Below, one piece after another: positions 21,411-28,866 of a DNA stretch of 64,000 bases. Under the pieces are notes generated by a model. The model was not told the origin of the DNA, searched no databases, and saw only the letters and a program-made list of their open reading frames with translations. The DNA comes from Citrobacter tructae (GTDB lineage Bacteria > Pseudomonadota > Gammaproteobacteria > Enterobacterales > Enterobacteriaceae). A program made the translations under genes and the position numbers. The number at the start of each line of letters is the position of its first letter. Position 1 is the first letter of the stretch. Location: assembly GCF_004684345.1 (NCBI RefSeq), contig NZ_CP038469.1:3286001-3350000 (forward strand), given 5' to 3'.

Positions 21411-21959
21411 TTACGGTTTATCACTCGACGAAGGGGAGGATTCGACAACAGGCGCGGCGGATTTCTTTTCTGCGTCCATCAACGTTACGGAAGCGGTTTC
21501 CGTCGGTTCCGGCGAATTAACACCCGTGGATTGCGGTTTTTGCTCCGGTGAGCTTGCCTGCGCTGCAGCGGTAGCCGGGGTGACACCCTCGTGCTGTGTT
21601 TCGCTGTCTTTCACCACCGGATTATGGATGGTGTGTGCTTCATCGCTCGCTTTTTCAGCGTCGTTAACACTGTAAGAACGCTTCATCGACTCCGCAGCTT
21701 CACGCAGCTCATCCATCGATGCTTTCAGCTCCGGCGTCAGATTTGTCAGGCTCGCTTTCTCAACCTTCTTCAGGCTGTCCTGAAACTCCTGGAGCTTAAG
21801 CTCCTGGGTCAGTTCATTCTGCACCGTTGTTGCAAGGGAGCGCAACGCGCGAACCCAACCCGCGACCGTTTTTACCGCTACCGGCAATCGTTGTGGCCCC
21901 AAGACGATGAGGCCGATCACGAACACCAATAACAGTTCGCTAAAACCGATATCAAACAC
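21411..21959 (-). CDS. tatB: TatB, twin-arginine translocase subunit
   Basis: Single-span subunit forming the signal-peptide receptor with TatC. The N-terminal membrane helix (FSELLLVFVIGLIVLGPQRLP) includes the conserved Glu8 and the GP hinge. An amphipathic and charged helical stretch follows to about residue 100, then a low-complexity tail rich in Pro, Ser, Glu and Ala. The 182 residues exceed E. coli TatB (171) because of that variable tail. Three bp from tatA. Confidence 0.96.
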   Translation of the reverse strand: MFDIGFSELLLVFVIGLIVLGPQRLPVAVKTVAGWVRALRSLATTVQNELTQELKLQEFQDSLKKVEKASLTNLTPELKASMDELREAAESMKRSYSVNDAEKASDEAHTIHNPVVKDSETQHEGVTPATAAAQASSPEQKPQSTGVNSPEPTETASVTLMDAEKKSAAPVVESSPSSSDKP

Positions 21960-21962
21960 GGA

Positions 21963-22217
21963 TTATACCTGCTCTTTATCGTGGCTTTTGGCGTCTTCTT
22001 TTTTCACTTCGCCCTGCTTATCGGTAATTGATTTAGCAGTAAAATCAGCATCCTGGCTGGTTTTATCTTGCTTGGGCTCATCATCACCCATCGCTTTTTT
22101 GAAACCTTTAATAGACGCGCCAAGGTCGGAACCGATGGAGCCGAGTTTCTTGGTGCCGAATAGCAGTACAACGATAACGGCAATGATCAACAACTGCCAG
22201 ATACTGATACCACCCAT
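21963..22217 (-). CDS. tatA: TatA, twin-arginine translocase pore-forming subunit
   Basis: Short single-span protein that oligomerises at TatBC to let folded substrates pass. The 84 residues begin MGGISIWQLLIIAVIVVLLFGTKKL (membrane helix and FGTKKL hinge), followed by an amphipathic helix (GSDLGASIKGFKKAM) and a charged tail. Slightly shorter than E. coli TatA (89). First of tatABCD, downstream of ubiB. Confidence 0.97.
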   Translation of the reverse strand: MGGISIWQLLIIAVIVVLLFGTKKLGSIGSDLGASIKGFKKAMGDDEPKQDKTSQDADFTAKSITDKQGEVKKEDAKSHDKEQV

Positions 22218-22257
22218 ACATGTTCCTCTGTCATAGATGATGAATTAATAAGACCGT

Positions 22258-22263
22258 AGTATA
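22258..22263 (-). promoter_or_regulatory. Possible tatA -10 element
   Basis: TATACT on the minus strand, 41-46 bp upstream of tatA in the ubiB-tatA gap; the -35 is weak. A separate tatA promoter is known in E. coli, so this is its likely position. Confidence 0.35.
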
Positions 22264-22295
22264 CGTTACACGACCTGCGTTGAGCGATGAAAAAT

Positions 22296-23936
22296 TCAGC
22301 GCATTTTGCGCCAGCCTATCAACCAGGCAATAACGCCGCCCGCCATTAGCCAGGCGGGCATCAGCCCCCACTCAGGACGGCTTACCAGCAGGAATGTCCC
22401 ACTTAACAGCAGCGTTGCGCCAATACCCAATAAATAACGGGATTGTCCCTGACGAACATGATTCGCCTGAAGCTCGCGCGCAATCTTATCAACACTGTGT
22501 TGTAAATATTTGCCCTGGCGCAAACTGTCATACACAAGTTCAGGTATTTCTGGCATTTTTTCGACCCAGAACGGTGCTTTTTCTTTAAAGGCCCTGACAA
22601 GCGCAGGAATACCGACCTGATCTTTAATCCACGACTCAAGAAATGGCTTGGCCGTTTTCCACAAATCTAACTGCGGATACAGCTGTCGTCCGACCCCCTC
22701 GACATACAGCAATGTCTTCTGTAACAGCACCAGTTGAGGCTGCACTTCCATATTAAATCGACGTGCGGTGTTAAACAGATTCAACAGCACGTGACCAAAT
22801 GAAATCTCCGACAGCGGTTTTTCAAATATCGGCTCACACACGGTACGAATAGCGAATTCAAACTCTTCAACATTGGTGTCCGGCGGAACCCAGCCTGAAT
22901 CCACGTGCAGCTCGGCAACCTTGCGGTAGTCGCGATTAAAGAACGCGATAAAGTTTTCGGCCAAGTAACGCTTATCTTCTTTATTTAACGAGCCAACAAT
23001 CCCGCAATCAATGCCAATGTATTTCGGGTTTTCAGGGTGTTCATAGCTGACGAAAATATTACCAGGGTGCATGTCCGCATGGAAAAAGCTGTCGCGGAAT
23101 ACCTGGGTAAAGAAGACCTGTACGCCACGCTCAGCCAACAGCTGCATGTTGGTGCCGTTCTTCTCAAGCGCGGTCACATCCGAAACAGGGATACCGTAAA
23201 TACGCTCCATCACCATCATGTTCTGGCTGCAGTAGTCTGAATACACTTCCGGGATGTACAGCATCGGGCTGTCTTCAAAATTACGTCGCAGTTGGATCGC
23301 GTTCGCCGATTCGCGCAGCAAATTCAGCTCATCGATCAGCGTTTTTTCATATTCACGGACCACTTCCGTTGGCCGCAGGCGGCGGCCATCTGGCAGCAAA
23401 CGAGGCACCCAACGAGCAAGGCGGTAGATCAGTTTTAAATCCGCTCTGATGACCGGCAAAATGTCCGGGCGAATGACCTTGATCACCACCTCTTTGCCGT
23501 TCGATTTCAGTCGCGCAGTGTGTACCTGTGCAACAGACGCGGATGCCAGCGGCGTGATGTCAAAATCATCAAACCATTCTTCAACGGGGAGCCCACCCAT
23601 GGCTTCTTCGATTTGTTGTTTTGCGCGTTGTCCATCGAATGGGGCCACCCGATCCTGCAACAGTGCTAGCTGATCGGCGATGTGCGGAGGAAAAAGGTCA
23701 CGACGAGTGGATAGCATTTGACCAAACTTGATCCACACTGGTCCCAGCTCCTGCAACGCCAGTCTCAGCCTCTCTCCCAGCGGTTTTTCTTTATGTCGGT
23801 TGGGCATCCAAAACAATGTGTAACGCCACAACCGAAGTGGCAGCGTAATACGCATTTTAGGGATGAGTTCATCAAGGCCGTAGCTTAAGAAAGTGCGAAT
23901 GATGAAATAAAGGCGCCGTACTTCACCTGGCGTCAT
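22296..23936 (-). CDS. ubiB: UbiB, atypical kinase/ATPase of ubiquinone synthesis
   Basis: ABC1/ADCK-family protein anchored in the inner membrane and needed for ubiquinone synthesis, thought to use ATPase activity to extract lipid intermediates. The 546 residues show the family signature KxGQ in VWIKFGQMLSTR (about 70), the alanine-rich loop PLASASVAQVH replacing the usual glycine loop, the lysine in VVIKVIRP, HADMHPGNIFV (about 290) and IGIDCGIVG. Two membrane helices close the protein (YLLGIGATLLLSGTFLLV and the following hydrophobic stretch). Overlaps ubiJ by 4 bp. Confidence 0.96.
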   Translation of the reverse strand: MTPGEVRRLYFIIRTFLSYGLDELIPKMRITLPLRLWRYTLFWMPNRHKEKPLGERLRLALQELGPVWIKFGQMLSTRRDLFPPHIADQLALLQDRVAPFDGQRAKQQIEEAMGGLPVEEWFDDFDITPLASASVAQVHTARLKSNGKEVVIKVIRPDILPVIRADLKLIYRLARWVPRLLPDGRRLRPTEVVREYEKTLIDELNLLRESANAIQLRRNFEDSPMLYIPEVYSDYCSQNMMVMERIYGIPVSDVTALEKNGTNMQLLAERGVQVFFTQVFRDSFFHADMHPGNIFVSYEHPENPKYIGIDCGIVGSLNKEDKRYLAENFIAFFNRDYRKVAELHVDSGWVPPDTNVEEFEFAIRTVCEPIFEKPLSEISFGHVLLNLFNTARRFNMEVQPQLVLLQKTLLYVEGVGRQLYPQLDLWKTAKPFLESWIKDQVGIPALVRAFKEKAPFWVEKMPEIPELVYDSLRQGKYLQHSVDKIARELQANHVRQGQSRYLLGIGATLLLSGTFLLVSRPEWGLMPAWLMAGGVIAWLIGWRKMR

Positions 23937-24538
23937 TTGGCCTCCAGTTTTTCCAGCCGTTTGGCCAGAGATTCGACCGCACGTTCAACGGCAGCGGTTT
24001 CTTCGGCAAACCATGCAACTTCAAGCTGACCTGGAGCCATACGCCACTCTTCGGTAATCGCTTCGGCGACGTAACGCTGCTGACGTTGAAGGGTGTGGCA
24101 TAAAAACTTAGCCCCGCCACGCAAGGCTTTGCTAACCCCTTCAGCAACGATATCGCCGGTATAGGGTGCTAACAACTCTGCGGGATCGAACTCCGCCAGG
24201 TCAGCCAGCGCAACAAAGTTCTGCACCACCTGAATATCGCCCTGCACTTCCAGTTCACCGCTGCGAATAAGCGTCGTGAGCTGCTGCCGGTCGCGCAATT
24301 TTGGTAACACGCTGGCATGTGTGATCACGGTACAATCAGCTTCGCCTTCCCATGCCCCCAGTACATCAACCTGGCGCTCACTAAACACCAGGACTAGCGG
24401 TGTCGAAAATCCTTTGAGATCTACACGCAGCACCTTGCTCTGCAAACGCGTTCTGGCCGATTTCAGCGCTGGTGAACGATACAGAAAGGTGTTGAGCAGA
24501 TTTTCAACGCCTGCGGTCACTAAGGGTTTAAAAGGCAT
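23933..24538 (-). CDS. ubiJ: UbiJ, SCP2-domain accessory factor of ubiquinone synthesis
   Basis: Lipid-binding partner of UbiK in the soluble Ubi metabolon. I start at MPFKPLVTAGVENLL (24538), 201 residues as in E. coli; the frame extends 16 codons further upstream without homology. The N-terminal half is the SCP2 sterol-carrier fold (LRVDLKGFSTPLVLVFSERQVDVLG); the C terminus is a coiled-coil-like helix (ETAAVERAVESLAKRLEKLEAK). The 3' part of this locus has also been described in E. coli as an sRNA-like region (EsrE), which I could not check here. Confidence 0.95.
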   Translation of the reverse strand: MPFKPLVTAGVENLLNTFLYRSPALKSARTRLQSKVLRVDLKGFSTPLVLVFSERQVDVLGAWEGEADCTVITHASVLPKLRDRQQLTTLIRSGELEVQGDIQVVQNFVALADLAEFDPAELLAPYTGDIVAEGVSKALRGGAKFLCHTLQRQQRYVAEAITEEWRMAPGQLEVAWFAEETAAVERAVESLAKRLEKLEAK

Positions 24539-24551
24539 CCCCGATCTCCTG

Positions 24552-25307
24552 TCAGAACTTGTAACCACGATGCAACGCAACAACACCCGCCGTCAGGTTG
24601 TAGTAATCAACGCTTTCAAACCCGGCATTTTGCATCATTGCTTTTAACGTGTCCTGATCGGGATGCATGCGGATGGACTCCGCCAGATAGCGGTAACTAT
24701 CTGCATCACTTGCCACCATCGAACCAATACGCGGCAGAATATGGAAAGAATATGCGTCATACGCTTTGCTCAGCGGTTCAATAATCGGCTTGGAGAATTC
24801 CAGTACCAGTAAACGTCCGCCGGGCTTCAGCACGCGATACATGGAACGCAGTGCTTTGTCTTTATCCGTAACGTTACGCAGGCCGAACGAAATGGTAATG
24901 CAGTCAAAAGTATTGTCCGGGAACGGCAGTGCTTCCGCATTCGCCTGGACGTACTCGACGTTGCCAATTACGCCAATGTTGCGCAGCTTTTCGCGACCCA
25001 TTTTGAGCATTGAGTCATTGATGTCCGCCAGAACAACTTTCCCGGTTTCACCCACCATGCGAGAAAACTTCGCCGTCAGATCACCCGTACCGCCGGCTAA
25101 ATCCAGGACAGTTTGTCCGCGACGCACGCCACTGCAGTCAATGGTGAAGCGCTTCCACAAACGATGAATGCCAAATGACATTAAGTCATTCATAACGTCA
25201 TATTTAGACGCCACAGAATGAAAAACGTGGGCCACCATGTCAGCTTTCTGCTCTTTAGCGACGGTCTGAAAGCCAAAGTGCGTCGTTTCTTGTGAATTAT
25301 CCACCAT
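24552..25307 (-). CDS. ubiE: UbiE, ubiquinone/menaquinone C-methyltransferase
   Basis: SAM-dependent C-methylation of demethylmenaquinol and of 2-octaprenyl-6-methoxy-benzoquinol. The 251 residues carry the SAM-binding motif VLDLAGGTGDLTAKF (about 67-81), VLADINDSML and DCITISFGLRNV, the UbiE signature. Same length as E. coli. First of ubiE-ubiJ-ubiB; 13 bp to ubiJ. Confidence 0.98.
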   Translation of the reverse strand: MVDNSQETTHFGFQTVAKEQKADMVAHVFHSVASKYDVMNDLMSFGIHRLWKRFTIDCSGVRRGQTVLDLAGGTGDLTAKFSRMVGETGKVVLADINDSMLKMGREKLRNIGVIGNVEYVQANAEALPFPDNTFDCITISFGLRNVTDKDKALRSMYRVLKPGGRLLVLEFSKPIIEPLSKAYDAYSFHILPRIGSMVASDADSYRYLAESIRMHPDQDTLKAMMQNAGFESVDYYNLTAGVVALHRGYKF

Positions 25308-25401
25308 CTCAGTGCCTGCTCATCCAAAAAATGTTCGAGAAGTGTAACAGATTGGGGCAATTTGCCCTACCCTTCTGCCGGGTTCCACTACCCCAAACGG
25401 G

Positions 25402-26832
25402 CTAGTTTGATTGCTGATTTACCGCCTCTTCATCGGGGTAAGTCTCGTCTTGTTGCGCCTCCGGGACCGAACGTAAGCGAAACTCTTCATCCTGGGTCGT
25501 GGCTTGTTCAACCAGTTCAGGATTAATCTCGCGCTTAATTTCCACGCCTAATCCACGGAACGCTTCTGCCTGCGCCAGGACGTTTCCACGCCCCGAAGAG
25601 AGCTTTTTCATCGCCTGACGATAGTTATCCTGCGCCTTGTCCAAACTCTGGCCAATCGCCGACATATCATCGACAAACAATCGCATCTTGTCATAAAGCT
25701 TGCTGGCCCGGTCCGCAATTTGTTGCGCATTACGGCTCTGATGCTCATAGCGCCACAGATTAGCGATAGTACGCAATGCCACTAACAACGTGGTGGGACT
25801 CACCAGCATAATGTTATTTCTGAGCGCTTCTGTAATCAGTTCGGGCTGTCTGTCCAGTGCCAGCAGAAAAGCGGGCTCAACGGGGATAAACATCAGAACA
25901 TAATCAAGCGTACGTAACCCCGGAAGCTGTTGGTAGTCTTTACGGCCCAGTAAACGAATATGGTTACGCACCGAGGCGATGTGCTCCTGCAACGCGCTTT
26001 CACGAGTGTAGTCATCCTCTGCATTAAAATAGCGCTCATAGGCAACCAGCGTCATTTTGGCGTCAATCACCACATCTTTGCCCTGAGGTAATCGTACAAT
26101 AACGTCCGGCTGCATTCGCGAACGGGCGTCATTTTCTATACTAACCTGGGTTTCATACTCATAACCTTCACGCAGACCAGAAGCCTCCAGTACCCGCGTG
26201 AGAACGACTTCTCCCCAATTACCCTGGGTTTTGTTATCACCTTTTAATGCCCGCGTCAGATTAACCGCTTCCTGCGCCATCTGCGCGTTCAGTTGCTGGA
26301 GGTTACGAATTTCGTGCGCCAGGGTATGACGTTCTTGCGCCTCTTTGCCAAAGCTATCCTGCACCTGACGGCGAAAACCGTCCAGCTGTTCACGCAATGG
26401 TGTAAGCAGGCTATTCAGGCTTTGGCGATTTTGCTCATCGACACGACGATTGCTGTGCTCAAAAATACGGTTCGCCAGATTTTCAAACTGTTCGCTCAGG
26501 CGCTGTTCGCTGTTGATCATCTGACGGATTTTCTCTTCAGCATGCTGTTGCGTCGCTTCGAGCCGTGTAGTGACCTCCCGGAGATCGGCCTCCAGAGAGG
26601 TGTTAATGCTGTGCAGGCTGCGGAGTTCGTTGTTGAGTAGCTCGCACTCTTCACGCCAATGGGCTTCCTGCGCCAGCTGTTGACGAGCGGCGCTTAGCGC
26701 AATATCCAGTTCACGCCGTTCTTCGATAAGATCTGCGCGGATTTGATCGGCTCGCGCTTTTGTCGCCAGCCAGCCCACGAGCAGCCCTGCAGCTAACGCC
26801 ACGACGGCACTTATCATTATCGAAATATCCAC
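25402..26832 (-). CDS. rmuC: RmuC, putative nuclease limiting inversion/recombination
   Basis: The 476 residues begin with a membrane helix (IMISAVVALAAGLLVGWLA), followed by a long coiled coil (about 30-220, many Glu/Arg/Gln) and a RmuC domain with a PD-(D/E)XK-like core, DVIVRLPQGKDVVIDAKMTLVAYERY (about 245-270). RmuC reduces inversions at short repeats in E. coli; its direct nuclease activity is inferred from the fold. It lies between ubiE and udp with its own upstream gap. Confidence 0.94.
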   Translation of the reverse strand: MDISIMISAVVALAAGLLVGWLATKARADQIRADLIEERRELDIALSAARQQLAQEAHWREECELLNNELRSLHSINTSLEADLREVTTRLEATQQHAEEKIRQMINSEQRLSEQFENLANRIFEHSNRRVDEQNRQSLNSLLTPLREQLDGFRRQVQDSFGKEAQERHTLAHEIRNLQQLNAQMAQEAVNLTRALKGDNKTQGNWGEVVLTRVLEASGLREGYEYETQVSIENDARSRMQPDVIVRLPQGKDVVIDAKMTLVAYERYFNAEDDYTRESALQEHIASVRNHIRLLGRKDYQQLPGLRTLDYVLMFIPVEPAFLLALDRQPELITEALRNNIMLVSPTTLLVALRTIANLWRYEHQSRNAQQIADRASKLYDKMRLFVDDMSAIGQSLDKAQDNYRQAMKKLSSGRGNVLAQAEAFRGLGVEIKREINPELVEQATTQDEEFRLRSVPEAQQDETYPDEEAVNQQSN

Positions 26833-26929
26833 TACGCCCCCTTACAGCAACGACTTACCCGCACAAAATAGAATTGTGCTGTATAAACGTCCAGTTTAAA
26901 AGGAATTTCCTGCGAGGTACTACGCAAAA

Positions 26930-26956
26930 TAAAAAGGCCGAACGCATCGGCCTTTT
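26930..26956 (-). terminator. udp terminator
   Basis: On the minus strand AAAAGGCCGATGCGTTCGGCC is followed by TTTTTATTTT; GGCCGA pairs with TCGGCC. It lies 17 bp after the udp stop. The plus-strand tail TTTTC is weaker. Confidence 0.85.
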
Positions 26957-26972
26957 CTTAAAGAAGAGATAA

Positions 26973-27734
26973 TTACAGCAGGCGACGTGCTGCTTCTACC
27001 ACGATTTTCACTGCGTGGCTTTCCGTTTGCTTCATGGTTTCTGCATTCGGAATCTCTTGCTGAGTACGGTTGACGATAACACCTGCAACCATACCGGCAC
27101 GCAGACCCTGGCTTGCGCACATGGTCAGCAGTGTAGCGGATTCCATTTCGTAGTTCATGACGCCCATGGACTGCCACTCTTCCATCGAGCCTTTGAAGTT
27201 GCGTACTACGCGACCAGAGAAGGTGTCGTAACGTTCCTGGCCTGGATAAAAGGTATCAGAAGAGGCGGTAACGCCCACGTGGGTGGTGGCGCCGATAGAT
27301 TTCGCCGCTTCCACCAGCGCGGTGGTGCACTCGAAATCGGCAACTGCCGGGAATTCCATCGGTGCGAAGTGCAGACTCGCCCCGTCCAGACGGACAGACG
27401 CGGTGGTAACCAGCACGTCGCCAACGTTGATATGCGGCTGAATCGCGCCGGTCGTACCGATACGCAGGAAGGTACGAATGCCCAGTTGCGCCAGTTCTTC
27501 TACGGCAATAGACGTCGACGGGCCGCCGATACCGGTAGAGCAGACGATCACTGCTTTACCATCCAGCTCAGCACGCCAGGTAGTGAACTCGCGATGAGAT
27601 GCCAGCTTAACCGGCTTGTCCATCAGCGCGGCGATCTTTTCCACACGCTCCGGGTCGCCAGGGACGATAGCGAGCTGGGCCCCTTGTAAATCGTTCTTGG
27701 TGAGGCCGAGATGAAAAACATCAGACTTAGACAT
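26973..27734 (-). CDS. udp: Udp, uridine phosphorylase
   Basis: Reversible phosphorolysis of uridine to uracil and ribose-1-phosphate. I start at MSKSDVFHLGL (27734; GGAG upstream), 253 residues as in E. coli. PNP-family motifs: phosphate-binding VPGDPERVEKIA (about 23-34), CSTGIGGPSTSIAVEEL, RIGTTGAIQ (about 91-99) and the ribose/base site VMNYEMESATLL (about 194-205). A double CRP region lies upstream. Confidence 0.98.
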   Translation of the reverse strand: MSKSDVFHLGLTKNDLQGAQLAIVPGDPERVEKIAALMDKPVKLASHREFTTWRAELDGKAVIVCSTGIGGPSTSIAVEELAQLGIRTFLRIGTTGAIQPHINVGDVLVTTASVRLDGASLHFAPMEFPAVADFECTTALVEAAKSIGATTHVGVTASSDTFYPGQERYDTFSGRVVRNFKGSMEEWQSMGVMNYEMESATLLTMCASQGLRAGMVAGVIVNRTQQEIPNAETMKQTESHAVKIVVEAARRLL

Positions 27735-27806
27735 AAAAACTCCTCTGTGAATCGGTTTTGTCAGAAGAAGCAAAAATATACTTTACCGAAGGCATGAACA
27801 TATTTT

Positions 27807-27822
27807 CGTGACAACCATCACT
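27807..27822 (-). promoter_or_regulatory. CRP site 1 of udp
   Basis: CGTGA-CAACCA-TCACT on the plus strand fits TGTGA-N6-TCACA with changes only in the outer positions. If it is centred at -41.5, as in E. coli udp, transcription starts near 27773. The 36 bp between it and site 2 is where CytR binds in E. coli. Confidence 0.75.
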
Positions 27823-27858
27823 ATGATGTAAATCAATTGCATTAAATTACCGTCAAAT

Positions 27859-27874
27859 AGTGATGCCGATCACA
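27859..27874 (-). promoter_or_regulatory. CRP site 2 of udp (possibly shared with ysgA)
   Basis: AGTGA-TGCCGA-TCACA has one mismatch to the CRP consensus half-sites. Its centre is exactly 52 bp from site 1, the same spacing as CRP1/CRP2 at E. coli udp. It lies about 125 bp upstream of the divergent ysgA, which could also respond. Confidence 0.8.
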
Positions 27875-27999
27875 TTAACAGTTCGATACAGGCAAGCCTT
27901 GCACAAAAGATAGACCGTTTAAGGCAATGTGGTTCGTTGCACGCGTCTATAGTTAACAATGCGCTATTTGGCTAAATACTTAAGGGTACGGAGAATACC

Positions 28000-28809
28000 A
28001 TGGCAACAACACGACAATCTGGCTTTGCACCTGCTGTATCCCCACCCGCTGCTACGGCAGTCCACACCCCGGATAACGAAATCATCGCGGGCATAACGTC
28101 AATTCCGTCTCAAGGCGATGATATGCCGGCGTATCATGCACGTCCGAAGCAGAGCGAGGGTCCGCTCCCTGTCGTTATCGTCGTACAGGAAATTTTTGGT
28201 GTTCATGAACACATTCGTGACGTTTGCCGCCGCCTGGCGTTGGAAGGATATCTGGCTGTCGCACCAGAGCTTTACTTCCGCACCGGAGATCCGAATGATT
28301 TTGCCGATATTTCAACGTTGTTAAGCGGCCTGGTGGCAAAAGTCCCGGACTCTCAGGTGCTGGCCGATCTGGACCACGTCGCCAGTTGGGCCTCGCGCAA
28401 CGGCGGTGACGCGCATCGACTGATGATCACCGGTTTTTGCTGGGGCGGGCGCATCACCTGGCTGTATGCCGCGCATAATCCGCAGCTAAAAGCGGCTGTG
28501 GCGTGGTACGGCAAACTGGTCGGAGACAAAACACTAAACTCCCCCAAACATCCCGTCGATATCGCCACCGATCTGAACGCCCCCGTTTTGGGACTCTATG
28601 GCGCTCAGGACACCAGTATTCCACTAGATACAGTCGAGACGATGCGTCAGGCACTGCGCGCGGCGAATGCCAAAACGGAAATCGTGGTCTATCCCGATGC
28701 CGGACATGCGTTTAACGCCGATTATCGCCCGAGCTATCACGAAGAGTCTGCAAAAGACGGCTGGCAGAGAATGCTGGAGTGGTTTGCGCAGTACGGTGGG
28801 AAGAAATAA
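28000..28809 (+). CDS. ysgA: YsgA, dienelactone hydrolase family protein
   Basis: A 269-residue cytosolic alpha/beta hydrolase. DLH-type catalytic residues are visible: the nucleophile Cys in ITGFCWGGRITW (about 148), an Asp after LYGAQD and a His in PDAGHAFNADYR (about 240), with the conserved VVQEIFGVHEHIRD near residue 60. The first 30 residues are Pro/Ala/Ser-rich with no convincing signal peptide. The natural substrate in enterobacteria is unknown. Divergent from udp, convergent with metE. Confidence 0.92.
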   Translation: MATTRQSGFAPAVSPPAATAVHTPDNEIIAGITSIPSQGDDMPAYHARPKQSEGPLPVVIVVQEIFGVHEHIRDVCRRLALEGYLAVAPELYFRTGDPNDFADISTLLSGLVAKVPDSQVLADLDHVASWASRNGGDAHRLMITGFCWGGRITWLYAAHNPQLKAAVAWYGKLVGDKTLNSPKHPVDIATDLNAPVLGLYGAQDTSIPLDTVETMRQALRAANAKTEIVVYPDAGHAFNADYRPSYHEESAKDGWQRMLEWFAQYGGKK

Positions 28810-28834
28810 TTATTGCCCCGGCAAACCGATCATC

Positions 28835-28866
28835 AAAACGGAGGCATTAGCCTCCGTTTTTGTTTT
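28835..28866. terminator. Bidirectional terminator between ysgA and metE
   Basis: AAAACGGAGGC-ATTA-GCCTCCGTTTT is a near-perfect stem with U runs on both strands (TTTTTGTTTT on plus, TTTTGATG on minus). It overlaps the last bases of metE by about two and can serve both convergent genes. Confidence 0.88.

Noticed and set aside
27015..27689. 224-codon plus-strand ORF opposite udp
   Set aside because: Antisense shadow of a highly conserved enzyme gene; composition is unlike a real protein.
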